From Desulfuromonadaceae bacterium (GTDB taxonomy: Bacteria > Desulfobacterota > Desulfuromonadia > Geobacterales > Pseudopelobacteraceae): a stretch of 64,000 nt of DNA. The notes under the pieces were generated by a model. That model saw only the letters and a program-made list of their open reading frames with translations. It did not search any database and was not told the DNA's origin. The position numbers and the translations under genes are program-made. Positions 34,745 to 43,719 of the stretch are shown here, piece by piece. Position 1 is the first letter of the stretch; each line of letters starts with the position of its first letter. The stretch covers positions 1 through 64,000 of the forward strand of contig JAQTZV010000004.1 of assembly GCA_028687585.1 (NCBI GenBank), given 5' to 3'.

Positions 34745-37192
34745 ATGGCGTTGATGTTCCGTTTCAGCCTGAAAACCAAGATATCAATTGCCGTTTCCCT
34801 GCTGGTGGCACTGCTCATGGCCGGGATGGCTTTTTGGTTCATCTCCAATTTCAACAGACACTTCAGAAAAAACATGGCAGCCCAGCAGTTTGCCCTGATA
34901 AGCGAAATGGCTCATGAATTGGACGAGACCATCCGGGAATCTGAGGCGGTGATCATAGCCAAAGCCGAGGAGTTCTCCGCCATAAACATGATGACCCCTG
35001 CCCGGGCGCTGTACGAACTCAAAAGCGACCCCGACCTTGCGGCTCTCTTCGACCACGGCATCTTCATCTTCTCTCCCGCCGGCGATCAGATCGCCGAGTA
35101 TCCAAATCTGCACAGGCTGGGACAGAACTTCACCTACCGCGACTACTATAATAAGCCTATGGAAACCGGCAAGCCCTATATCTTTCTCTCCACGAAAGAG
35201 AATAACCATCCGGTGATCATGTTCGTCGCCCCTGTCATCGGAAAAAACGGGGCGATCATTGCCATACTGGCGGGGAGCAGCGATCTGTTGCGTGATAATT
35301 TTCTCGGCCATGGCAACCAGTTTAAAATCGGCAAAAGCGGGTACGCATACCTGTTTAACAAAGCCGGGACCATCATAATGCCCCCGGACCAAAACAGGAT
35401 ACTGACACAGACCCTGCATCCGGGAGCTAACAAGGTTTTGGACAAGGGTCTGTCAGGGTTTGAGGGGACCGAGGAGAGCGTTGATGCCAAAGGACTCCCC
35501 GTCCTGACCACTGTTAAACGTCTGAATTCAGTAAACTGGATCATGGGAGCCGATTATCCGCTCGCAGAGGCCTATGCCCAGATTCGGGAGAGTACCCGCA
35601 GCTCGATCGTCGCGGTGCTTGTCGGGGTAATGCTCGCGGTACTGCTGGTCTGGTGGGGGACGCATATTCTTACCAGGCCCTTGATGCTGCTGATCATGCA
35701 TATCAGAGGAATCTCCGAGCAGAGCGGTATCGGAGAGGAGTTCAGGATCGACTCCTCTGATGAAGTCGAGGAGCTGGCAACCTCCTTCAACAAGATGATG
35801 CGGACGATCACCGCCGAAAAGGTGCAGTTACAGAAGCTCTCCAGCGCCGTCGAGCAGAGCGCCAGCCTGGTGGCGATTACCGACATTAGCGGCGATATAG
35901 AATATGTCAACCCCAGTTTCTGCGCACTGACCGGCTACAGCTCCAACGAGGTGATTGGTCAAAACCCGCGTATTCTACAATCTGGTCAAATGCCAAAGGA
36001 GTTTTACCGGGAGCTCTGGGAGACCATTGCCTCCGGCAGGGAATGGCAGGGAGAGTTTCATAACAAAAAAAAGAATGGTGAGCTGTTCTGGACGTTTGTT
36101 ACGATCTCTCCGATCAAGAACGATCGAGGGGAAATTACCCATTATTCCTGCGTTCAGGAAGATATTACCGAACGGAAACGCGCGCAAGAGGTTCTGGAGG
36201 AGTCCAACCGCAAGCTTGAAGCCTTGAGCATTACTGACGGCTTAACGGGAATAGCCAACAGAAGGCGTTTTGACGATGTGCTGGCTCAGGAACATGCCCG
36301 ACATGCCCGTTCAGGAGCAGAGCTCTCTTTGATCCTGTTTGACATAGACTATTTTAAATTGTTTAATGACAGTTATGGGCATGTCATGGGTGATGAATGT
36401 CTGCGCCAGGTTGCCGGGGTCGCAAAGGAGTGCATGGCTCGTCCTGCCGATCTGGCCGCCCGGTATGGTGGAGAAGAATTTAGCTGCATCCTGCCGGAGA
36501 CTGATAGCTATGGCGCCGTTGTCATTGCCGAGAAGATCCGTAGCGGCATACTGGCCCTCGCTATCCCGCATAAGGGGTCGAACGTGGCAGAATACGTTTC
36601 CGCCAGCTTTGGTGTTGTAACGGTACGGTGCAGCACCAATGAATCGGCAGTTGACATGGTTGCAAAGGTTGATAAACTGCTCTACCATGCCAAATCCTCC
36701 GGTCGCAACAGGGTGGAGTTCGCAGCCGAACACATTGATGCGTTGACATCTGCGGTAGACAACAGGGGCACCCTTGTGCAGTTGGTCTGGAAAAACAACT
36801 TCTGTTGCGGCAACAAGCTGATTGACTCACAGCACCACGCACTCTTTCAGATTGCCAATAATCTTCTGGAAAAAGTGCTCTCCGGAGGCTCCCCCGCGGA
36901 ACTTGCCGAGATCATTACGCGGTTGCTTGACGATGTCGGACAACATTTCCGCGATGAGGAAATAATCCTTGAATCGGCAGGTTTCCCTGGCCTGTGTCAG
37001 CACGCCGCAGAGCATGCCAGGCTGCTTGCAAAGGGTGTTGAATTGTCGCAGTCGTTCACCACTTCCACTCTCACGGTAGGAGAAGTATTTCAGTTTCTGG
37101 TATACGACGTTGTTATGCTGCATATGCTCGGAGCGGATCGGCAGTTTTTTTCATTTATCGGCGATGTTGCCTCTGAAGAATGGGATCACTGA
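34745..37192 (+). CDS. Cache-HAMP-PAS diguanylate cyclase fused to hemerythrin
   Basis: An 815-residue membrane sensor. Order: membrane span at about 13-33, extracytoplasmic double Cache domain to ~285 (YRDYYNKPMETGKPY), second span (IVAVLVGVMLAVLLVWWG), HAMP, PAS with FCALTGYSSNEVIGQNPRIL, GGDEF domain with active site YGGEEF near residue 573 and the inhibitory RxxD five residues before it. The FNDSYGHVMGD segment keeps Asn and Asp, the guanine contacts of true c-di-GMP cyclases. The last ~130 residues are a hemerythrin with its di-iron ligands (DSQHHALF, HFRDEE, HAAEH, HMLGAD). It should couple an extracellular ligand and O2, NO or redox state to c-di-GMP. Confidence 0.92.
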   Translation: MALMFRFSLKTKISIAVSLLVALLMAGMAFWFISNFNRHFRKNMAAQQFALISEMAHELDETIRESEAVIIAKAEEFSAINMMTPARALYELKSDPDLAALFDHGIFIFSPAGDQIAEYPNLHRLGQNFTYRDYYNKPMETGKPYIFLSTKENNHPVIMFVAPVIGKNGAIIAILAGSSDLLRDNFLGHGNQFKIGKSGYAYLFNKAGTIIMPPDQNRILTQTLHPGANKVLDKGLSGFEGTEESVDAKGLPVLTTVKRLNSVNWIMGADYPLAEAYAQIRESTRSSIVAVLVGVMLAVLLVWWGTHILTRPLMLLIMHIRGISEQSGIGEEFRIDSSDEVEELATSFNKMMRTITAEKVQLQKLSSAVEQSASLVAITDISGDIEYVNPSFCALTGYSSNEVIGQNPRILQSGQMPKEFYRELWETIASGREWQGEFHNKKKNGELFWTFVTISPIKNDRGEITHYSCVQEDITERKRAQEVLEESNRKLEALSITDGLTGIANRRRFDDVLAQEHARHARSGAELSLILFDIDYFKLFNDSYGHVMGDECLRQVAGVAKECMARPADLAARYGGEEFSCILPETDSYGAVVIAEKIRSGILALAIPHKGSNVAEYVSASFGVVTVRCSTNESAVDMVAKVDKLLYHAKSSGRNRVEFAAEHIDALTSAVDNRGTLVQLVWKNNFCCGNKLIDSQHHALFQIANNLLEKVLSGGSPAELAEIITRLLDDVGQHFRDEEIILESAGFPGLCQHAAEHARLLAKGVELSQSFTTSTLTVGEVFQFLVYDVVMLHMLGADRQFFSFIGDVASEEWDH

Positions 37193-37225
37193 AAAGAAGC
37201 CTGCATATAAGGGGGGGAAGTCAAG

Positions 37226-38074
37226 ATGACATTGGATTGTCGCAGCTGGAAGATACTGCTTTACCTGTTGATTATTGTGACGCTGTTGGCCGGCGGAGCG
37301 TTTCCGGCGACAGCGCAGACGGAAACCATCATCAAGATCGGCGGTACCGGCAGCGCCTTGGGAACAATGAAGCAACTTGCCTCGGCGTATGAAAAATCCC
37401 ATCCGGGCGTCAGCATCCGGATACTGCCGAGCCTTGGCAGTACCGCCGGCATCAAGGCTGTATCAGGCGGAGGACTCGATCTGGGGCTTGCCAGTCGGCC
37501 TTTGACGGAGAGTGAGCGGCAGCTGGGAGTGGTGGCCGTTGAATTTGCCCGCTCCCCCTTCGTATTTATCACCAACCGCAAGGTTAACAAAAAGAATGTC
37601 TCCCTTCGGGAGCTTGAAAGTTTTTACAGCAATCCTGAGGCGAAATGGCCTGATGGCAGCCGCATCCGGCTGGTCATGCGGCCGGAAAAGGATATTGACA
37701 CAAAACTGCTGCGCAATCTCTCGCCGGGGATGGAGAGTGCGGTGAAAGCCGCCCAAGTCCGTTCCGGAATGATCAGAGCGATTACCGATCAGGAATCCAC
37801 CGATGCTCTGGTCAGGACACCCGGCGCGCTGGGGTGCGCCACACTGGGCGAGATCATCAGTGAAAACCGGCCGGTAAACATCCTCTCATTCAACGGCGTG
37901 AAGCCGGGCATCAAGACGGCAGCCGACGGCTCCTATCCTCTGGTCAAGTCGATCTATCTGTTAACAACGGCAAAGACACCTGCAGCGGCCCGGCAATTCG
38001 CCGAATTCGTTCGATCTCCGGCCGCCGGCACAATCCTGACTAAGAACGGCAACTTGGCCGTCAACGTACAGTAG
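37226..38074 (+). CDS. PstS-like periplasmic solute-binding protein (orphan)
   Basis: A 282-residue exported protein: signal peptide (LLYLLIIVTLLAGGAFPATA), then IKIGGTGSALGTMKQLASAY, a phosphate-binding-like P-loop region (RILPSLGSTAGIKAVSGG), LGLASRPLTESE and the hinge-region segment SIYLLTTAKTPAAARQFAEFV. This is the PBP-like fold of phosphate ABC transporter receptors. No permease or ATPase gene adjoins it; a membrane protein of sensor type follows 11 bp later, so it probably delivers a ligand signal rather than transport. RBS weak: GGGGGG then AAGTCAAG. Confidence 0.8.
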   Translation: MTLDCRSWKILLYLLIIVTLLAGGAFPATAQTETIIKIGGTGSALGTMKQLASAYEKSHPGVSIRILPSLGSTAGIKAVSGGGLDLGLASRPLTESERQLGVVAVEFARSPFVFITNRKVNKKNVSLRELESFYSNPEAKWPDGSRIRLVMRPEKDIDTKLLRNLSPGMESAVKAAQVRSGMIRAITDQESTDALVRTPGALGCATLGEIISENRPVNILSFNGVKPGIKTAADGSYPLVKSIYLLTTAKTPAAARQFAEFVRSPAAGTILTKNGNLAVNVQ

Positions 38075-38085
38075 GAGCGCCAGAG

Positions 38086-38805
38086 ATGTATGACAGACAA
38101 ATAATAGTCGGTATTACCACCTGGATTGCCGGCATTGTGGCTGTTGCGGTGGCGCTTATCCTCCCGCTTGGCTATTATGCCGTTTCATATCAGCATATCA
38201 CCGGAAGTCTGGAGACCGAAGCGGAGCTGACCAGCCACATCGTTACCGATTTGATCAACAGCAATCCGGAGTTGTGGCAATTTGAGCAGTTGCGTCTGGA
38301 GGAGCTGCTGGCGCGGCAGATGCGCGTCAGCCATCCGGAAACGAGGCGAATCCTTGATCGGCAGAACAGACTGGTTGCGGAGAGTGTTGCTCCGTTACAG
38401 TCCCCCTTGATAACGCGCAGGTTCAACCTGATGGATGCGGGAGCGCCTGCCGGCACCCTTGAAATCAGCTCTTCCCTGTTCCCGCTCCTCCTCCGGTCTT
38501 CCTTTGTAGCGCTGTTCGGGCTCACTTGCGGAGTGGTGATCTTTGTTACGCTCCGCGTCCTGCCGCTGCGTGCCGTGGAGCAGGCGGAAAAATCCCTGCG
38601 TAAAAGCGAAGAGGAGTTGACGGTCAAGGTCGCGCAGTTGGAGGCCGCCCTTGTCACGGTGAAGCAGCTCGAAGGCATTATTCCGATCTGCATGTACTGT
38701 AAAAAGATTCGGGACGACAAGGAGAGCTGGCAGCAACTTGAAGAGTACATATCCGGTCATTCCGAAGCGCACTTCAGCCATGGAATTTGTCCGGAATGTT
38801 ACTAG
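38086..38805 (+). CDS. Membrane sensor-like protein with C-terminal Cys4 module
   Basis: A 239-residue protein: span 1 (GIVAVAVALILPLGYYA), an extracytoplasmic part of ~110 residues, span 2 (SFVALFGLTCGVVIFVTL), a short coiled coil (SLRKSEEELTVKVAQLEAAL), then the module PICMYCKKIRDDKESWQQ...HFSHGICPEC. That last module, with two CxxC pairs likely binding a metal, is found at the ends of various bacterial signalling proteins. There is no catalytic domain. A TAG stop directly follows CPECY, but the same frame continues (KATSEYLAELEMLKDKKAS) to 38865 as in longer relatives, so the stop may be recent. Pairs with the upstream PstS-like protein. Confidence 0.65.
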   Translation: MYDRQIIVGITTWIAGIVAVAVALILPLGYYAVSYQHITGSLETEAELTSHIVTDLINSNPELWQFEQLRLEELLARQMRVSHPETRRILDRQNRLVAESVAPLQSPLITRRFNLMDAGAPAGTLEISSSLFPLLLRSSFVALFGLTCGVVIFVTLRVLPLRAVEQAEKSLRKSEEELTVKVAQLEAALVTVKQLEGIIPICMYCKKIRDDKESWQQLEEYISGHSEAHFSHGICPECY

Positions 38806-39195
38806 AAAGCAACCAGTGAATATCTGGCGGAACTCGAAATGTTGAAAGACAAGAAAGCCTCTTGAAAAGACCCGTAGATACTGTTTTAACCACTTCTGCA
38901 AGATCGTAATCCCCCCCCAGACGTTTTCTACCCCCCAACTTGCATTACCCCTGAACTACGCTAGAATTACCCTAAAACCTGCAAACCTCACCACGGAGAC
39001 TCGGAGACACGGAGAACACGTAGTAAAACCGGATGGTTACAGAAACTATAAGAAGCTTTGTGGTTCACACAAAAGGTATTTTTTGTTTTAGACCATAAGC
39101 CTTTTATTTCTCTGTGTTCTCCGTGTCTTCGTGGTGAACTGCTTTTTCTGTCTGGGGCAAAGGAACGGGAAAATATCGGTGGACAGGAGATCATC
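38806..39195. other. Intergenic region with inverted-repeat element
   Basis: The first 60 bp are the in-frame continuation of the preceding gene after its TAG. The rest holds the inverted-repeat element at 38989-39136 and the ribosome-binding site of the kinase. A C8 run lies near 38,913. No other gene is supported; the frame from 39058 into the kinase is read through the repeat and rejected as its start. Confidence 0.5.
38989..39136. repeat. Inverted-repeat element with CACGGAGAACAC arms
   Basis: CACCACGGAGAC...ACGGAGAACACG (38989-39020) is matched inverted by 39111-39136; the left arm has an extra 8 bp. About 90 AT-rich bases lie between. Same architecture as the elements at 33870 and 53341. 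Confidence 0.75.
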
Positions 39196-42100
39196 ATGAA
39201 CTGGTATGGAAATTTGAAAATACGAAACAAGCTGATTTCGGGATATGCCGTCATCGTCATATTCAGCTGCCTGATCGGCTATTTCGGCATAAGCGGCATG
39301 AGGGATCTCAAGGCGATGCTCGATGATACCCATGACAATCTGATCCATTCGATCATCATCGCCACTGACGCTGACCATCATGCACAGCAGCATAAACGCG
39401 AACTCCTCCATTATCTGCTTGCGCCAGACACCGGCTCCCGTCAGGAAATTCTTGCCGGGATCACACGTGAAGAAGTTCAGGTGAAAGAATCGCTGAACGA
39501 ACTTGAAAAAATGCCGCTTATGCAGAAGGAACGACAACTTCTCTCGTCGATCCGCTTGTCATGGAATGTATACCGTGAGGCGGCAGAGCGCGTGATGACG
39601 GTTGCGGATGAGAAAAAAACCGACAATGTGTGGGAGATGGTGAAATTGCAGGTCGTTCCGCTGTTCAAGGAGATGGAAGCGCTCAACAGTCAGATGCGCT
39701 CTTTCAATGTTGACGAGGTGGAAACGCACTATGCCGACGGCGGACGGACGTACAAAGAGTTAACTCTCTGGACGATCTGGCTCAGTATTGCCGTTGTCTT
39801 TATATCTGTGGTGACCGCAATTCTCATTACGCGGAGCGTGACCGCTCCTTTGAGCAGAGGGATTGAAGTGGTCAAGTCACTGGCGGAAAGAGGTGAAGAA
39901 AAGGCCGCCCTGACCGAGGCGATAGCAAATGGCGATCTCAGCCGGGACATATCACTGTCGGAACCGCTCAATATTAATATCGCCAGCTTGACCAGCGACG
40001 AATCCGGAACGTTGCTTCGCTCGCTGGTCAGCATGAGTGAAACGCAAAGCATGCTTGATAAGGCCTTTGCCCGGATGACCGAAGCGCTGCGCCGGAGCCG
40101 TGATACCGAACAGGCACGCGACTGGCTGAAAACGGGGCTTAACGAATTAAATTTGCTGATGCGGGGAGAGCAGAACACGGAGGAAATTGCCGACAAGGTT
40201 CTGACCTTTCTGGCCGGGTATCTCGGGGCAGGTACGGGCGCTTTCTACCGGTATGACGACAAGGAGCAGGCCCTGGAACTTGTGGCAACATTCGCCTTTT
40301 CCCGGCGTAAGAACCTGAGTTACCGTTTCCGCCTCGGCGAAGAGCTGATCGGCCAGGCTTCCCTAGAAAAAAAGGTTATCTGCCTGTCGAATATCCCTCC
40401 GGATTACCTCCGGATCGGCTCCGCCCTCGGCGAATCCGTGCCGCAAAACATTGTCGCACTCCCGCTCGTCCATAACGGGCAACTCGTGGCGGCACTGGAA
40501 CTCGGCACCTTCAAGCTGTTCAGCGATAGTGAACTCGATTTTCTGAATCAGGCCATGGAGGGGATCGCTATCGGCCTTGGCGTAGCGCACTCACGCCAGC
40601 GGATAAATGAGCTTCTTGAACAGACCCAGCAGCAGACGGAAGAGCTCAGGGTACAGCAGGAAGAGCTGCAGCAGACCAACGAAGAGCTTGAAGAGCGCGC
40701 CGAGATGCTTGATAAGCAGAAACTGCAGATACAGACAAAGAACCTGGAGATCGAGACGGCGAGCGCCGAAATGCGGCTCAAAGCGACCGATCTTGAGAAG
40801 GTCAGCTCCTACAAGTCGGAATTTCTCGCCAACATGTCCCATGAACTCCGCACCCCGCTCAACAGCATGCTGATCCTTTCAGGACTTCTGATGGAGAACA
40901 GGGAAGAAACACTGACGGAGAGGCAGCGGGAGTTTGCCACGACGATACACAGCGCCGGCATGGCTCTGCTGAACCTGATCAATGACATCCTCGATCTTTC
41001 AAAAGTTGAGGCCGGACGGCTTGAGCTGCTTTATGAAGATGCCCCGGTCAGCGAGCTGAGCGAGAGTATCGAAGAGCTGTTCGGGCCGCAGGCGGAACAG
41101 AAGGGGCTTGATTTCACCATCGTTGTGGAGGAGGGCGTTCCTGCAACGATACGGATCGATGAGCAGCGCACCGAGCAGGTTTTGAAAAACCTGCTCTCCA
41201 ATGCCGTGAAGTTCACGGAAAACGGTGCGGTTCTCTTTACCATATCAGCCCCGGACGGCACGGCAAATCCTTTATCGGTACCGGCGATAGCCTTCTCTGT
41301 CAAAGACACCGGAATCGGTATAGAGAAGGAAAAGCACGAACTGATCTTTCAGGCGTTCCAGCAGGTTGACGGCAGCACCAGCCGCAAGTTCGGCGGCACC
41401 GGACTGGGGCTCTCCATATCGATGCAACTTGCCCGGCGGATGGGGGGATGCATCGCGCTTGAGAGCGAGAGGGGTGAGGGGAGCACCTTTACCCTCTATC
41501 TGCCGCAGGCCGGAAGCAGCGGGGACGAGCCGGTGAAAGTGCCGACAGTGCTGAAAACAGCGTCTGCCGGTAGCGGCACCGTGCAATGCGCCGCTACGCC
41601 CCCGCTTCCGGATGACAGGGAGAGCGTGGTCAAGGGGGGCAAAAGCATCCTGGTAATTGAGGACGATCTCAATTTTGCCCGGACCCTGATGGGCCTGGTC
41701 AGGGAAAAAGGGTTCGACTGTATTGTGGCTGCTGACGGCCCAAGCGGCATTCATTGTGCCGACCTGTATGCTCCAAACGCAATCATACTCGATGTGATGC
41801 TGCCCGGCATGGACGGCTGGAGCGTCATGCGCTGCCTCAAGGACAATCCCGCCACCCGTCACATCCCGGTACATTTCATTACCTGCCTCAATGAACGCCA
41901 GAAGGGGATGGCTATGGGCGCTGTCGGCTACTTTACCAAACCGGTCACACCCGGCCAGCTCGAAGAGCTGTTCAGCACCATCGAGAAGAGCGTGGCGGAG
42001 AGCATGCGGCGACTGCTCATCATCGAGGACAACAGGGTCGAGGCCGAAAGCCTGACCAGCCTGCTCCGGGAGCGCAACCTTGAAATCAGTGTCGCCGGCA

Positions 42101-42858
42101 GCGGCGCTGAAGCCATCGATATCCTCGGGCGGGAACAGATGGATTGCGTTGTCCTTGATATGGGGCTTCCGGACATGTCGGGGTTTGATCTTCTGGAACA
42201 TATCCACCGGAGTGAGAAGCTCCGCTCCATCCCGGTCATCATTCACACCGGCCGCGACCTTTCCCATGAAGAAGAGGCAAAGCTGCAGCATTATGCAAAG
42301 AGCATCATCATCAAGGGGGCAAAAGGGCCGGAACGCCTGTTGAATGAGGTCGCCCTCTTTCTTCATCAGGTGGAGAGAGACCTCCCCCGTGAAAAACAGA
42401 AAATGATTCGTGCCGCTCTTGACAAGGAGGCGATGCTCGACGGCAAGAAAGTGCTGCTGGTTGATGACGACATGCGCAATATCTTTTCCATCCTGAGCGT
42501 ACTGAATGATAAAAATATGGTCGTGATCGAGGCGGAGAACGGCAGGGAGGCATTGGCCCGCATACGGGAACATCCTGATGTCGATATCGTACTCATGGAT
42601 ATCATGATGCCGGAAATGGACGGGTACGAAGCGATAGGCGCCATTCGCCGTGACCCGCGTTTCAGGACGCTTCCCATCATAGCCATGACCGCCAAGGTAA
42701 TGCCGGGCGACCAGGAAAAATGCCTGCAGGCGGGTGCCAATGACTATATTTCCAAGCCGATAGATATTGAAAAGCTCTTGTCGCTGCTGCGGGTCTGGTT
42801 ATATCGGCAGGCCTCCCCTCCCTTGACGGACCCTCTGGGGCCTAAAGGAGGGGATTGA
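39196..42858 (+). CDS. Hybrid histidine kinase with GAF and three receiver domains
   Basis: Started at the ATG at 39196 (ACAGGAG upstream), giving 1220 residues. Order: span (LISGYAVIVIFSCLIGYFGI), four-helix-bundle sensor, span (TIWLSIAVVFISVVTAILI), HAMP-like linker, GAF at about 320-470 (LTFLAGYLGAGTGAFYRYDD), coiled coil, HisKA with His ~549 (NMSHELRTPLNSML), ATPase with DTGIGIE and GGTGLGLS, then receivers with Asp in ILDVMLPGMDG, VLDMGLPDMSG and LMDIMMPEMDG. It is the main phosphotransfer hub upstream of the coil-tail proteins. Its last residues (LTDPLGPKGGD) are encoded by a 21-bp repeat also found at 53352. Confidence 0.92.
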   Translation: MNWYGNLKIRNKLISGYAVIVIFSCLIGYFGISGMRDLKAMLDDTHDNLIHSIIIATDADHHAQQHKRELLHYLLAPDTGSRQEILAGITREEVQVKESLNELEKMPLMQKERQLLSSIRLSWNVYREAAERVMTVADEKKTDNVWEMVKLQVVPLFKEMEALNSQMRSFNVDEVETHYADGGRTYKELTLWTIWLSIAVVFISVVTAILITRSVTAPLSRGIEVVKSLAERGEEKAALTEAIANGDLSRDISLSEPLNINIASLTSDESGTLLRSLVSMSETQSMLDKAFARMTEALRRSRDTEQARDWLKTGLNELNLLMRGEQNTEEIADKVLTFLAGYLGAGTGAFYRYDDKEQALELVATFAFSRRKNLSYRFRLGEELIGQASLEKKVICLSNIPPDYLRIGSALGESVPQNIVALPLVHNGQLVAALELGTFKLFSDSELDFLNQAMEGIAIGLGVAHSRQRINELLEQTQQQTEELRVQQEELQQTNEELEERAEMLDKQKLQIQTKNLEIETASAEMRLKATDLEKVSSYKSEFLANMSHELRTPLNSMLILSGLLMENREETLTERQREFATTIHSAGMALLNLINDILDLSKVEAGRLELLYEDAPVSELSESIEELFGPQAEQKGLDFTIVVEEGVPATIRIDEQRTEQVLKNLLSNAVKFTENGAVLFTISAPDGTANPLSVPAIAFSVKDTGIGIEKEKHELIFQAFQQVDGSTSRKFGGTGLGLSISMQLARRMGGCIALESERGEGSTFTLYLPQAGSSGDEPVKVPTVLKTASAGSGTVQCAATPPLPDDRESVVKGGKSILVIEDDLNFARTLMGLVREKGFDCIVAADGPSGIHCADLYAPNAIILDVMLPGMDGWSVMRCLKDNPATRHIPVHFITCLNERQKGMAMGAVGYFTKPVTPGQLEELFSTIEKSVAESMRRLLIIEDNRVEAESLTSLLRERNLEISVAGSGAEAIDILGREQMDCVVLDMGLPDMSGFDLLEHIHRSEKLRSIPVIIHTGRDLSHEEEAKLQHYAKSIIIKGAKGPERLLNEVALFLHQVERDLPREKQKMIRAALDKEAMLDGKKVLLVDDDMRNIFSILSVLNDKNMVVIEAENGREALARIREHPDVDIVLMDIMMPEMDGYEAIGAIRRDPRFRTLPIIAMTAKVMPGDQEKCLQAGANDYISKPIDIEKLLSLLRVWLYRQASPPLTDPLGPKGGD
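42828..42848. repeat. 21-bp direct repeat, copy 1
   Basis: GGACCCTCTGGGG followed by CCTAAAGG occurs here at the 3' end of the hybrid kinase gene and again at 53352-53372. In this copy it lies in a longer C/G-rich stretch (CCTCCCCTCCC and GGAGGGGATTGAGGGG) typical of dispersed intergenic repeats. Confidence 0.8.
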
Positions 42859-42948
42859 GGGGTGGGTGAAGCTGCTACGGAGTTATGCCTGGCCAATTTC
42901 CCCACCCCCTGACCCCCTCCCGCAAGGGGAGGGGGAAAAGGAGCACCA

Positions 42949-43638
42949 ATGACTGAAATAGACAAAATTCCCTTTCTGCTGGTTGACGACCGGCCGGAAA
43001 ACCTGATTGCCCTCGAAAGTCTTCTTGAAGATATGAACCTCGATATTTTCAAGGCAACATCAGGGAACGAGGCGTTGAGCCTATCGCTGAAGCATGATTT
43101 TGCACTGGTTCTCATGGATGTTCGCATGCCGGATATGGACGGTTTTGAAACAGCCGAGATGATGCGGGTATACCCGAAAACCAGCCGCCTGCCGATCATA
43201 TTTGTCTCCGCAGTCATGAAAGACACGATGCATCAGTTCAAAGGGTATGAGAGCGGCGCGTTCGACTATCTGTTGAAGCCGATCGATCCGACTATCCTGC
43301 GGAGCAAGGTCAGGGTCTTTTGTGACCTGTTTCAACAGCGCCAAATGCTGGAGATGCATGGACAGCAGCTTGAAACGCTGGTCAGAGAGCGCACTGCCGA
43401 ACTGAGAGAGGCCAATGAGCAGTTGCACATTGAACTCACAGAGCGCAAGCGGGCAGAGGAGGCGCTTAACCGGCTCAACGATGAGCTTGAACAACGGGTC
43501 GGGGAGCGCACCAAAGAGCTGGAACGGAGAAATCATGAGCTTGAACAGATGAACAAGGCATTTGTCGGGAGGGAACTGAAGATGGTGGAGCTGAAGGGGC
43601 GGATCAGGGAATTGGAGGAACTGCAGAAAAACGCCTGA
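42949..43638 (+). CDS. Receiver protein with C-terminal coil tail (coil-tail protein 1)
   Basis: A 229-residue protein: receiver domain at 8-125 (FLLVDDRPENLIALESLL; phosphoacceptor Asp in LVLMDVRMPDMDGFE; YLLKPID), then a long coiled coil (QQLETLVRERTAELREANEQ) ending in EQMNKAFVGRELKMVELKGR. No DNA-binding or enzymatic output domain. Its Asp is probably phosphorylated by the hybrid kinase encoded 90 bp upstream. The C-terminal signature is shared with seven other proteins in the window. Preceded by a C/G hairpin and the RBS AAAGGAG. Confidence 0.88.
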   Translation: MTEIDKIPFLLVDDRPENLIALESLLEDMNLDIFKATSGNEALSLSLKHDFALVLMDVRMPDMDGFETAEMMRVYPKTSRLPIIFVSAVMKDTMHQFKGYESGAFDYLLKPIDPTILRSKVRVFCDLFQQRQMLEMHGQQLETLVRERTAELREANEQLHIELTERKRAEEALNRLNDELEQRVGERTKELERRNHELEQMNKAFVGRELKMVELKGRIRELEELQKNA

Positions 43639-43719
43639 CTGGCGTACAAACTCACGATGCTTCGAGTCACCTCGCCGCTTGCCGCAGTGGGGTACGCTTG
43701 CAGCAGAAAGGATTTCCAT

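Noticed and set aside
36461-36485. GGDEF domain at 34745 as a local Hypr (cGAMP-making) enzyme for the riboswitches
   Set aside because: The FNDSYGHVMGD segment keeps the Asp that Hypr enzymes replace with Ser, so this should be a c-di-GMP cyclase.
39058-39195. Longer N-terminus of the first hybrid kinase
   Set aside because: It is encoded by the inverted-repeat element; the ATG at 39196 has ACAGGAG and begins the usual basic residues and membrane span.
41272-42573. Minus-strand frame of 433 codons opposite the first hybrid kinase
   Set aside because: Shadow of three receiver domains on the plus strand; no recognisable domain or ribosome-binding site.
42855-42945. C/G-rich stretch before the receiver gene as a CRISPR or regulatory repeat array
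   Set aside because: It is a single hairpin (CCCCCTCCC / GGGAGGGGG-like) with no regular repeat-spacer unit. No CRISPR array was seen anywhere in the window.
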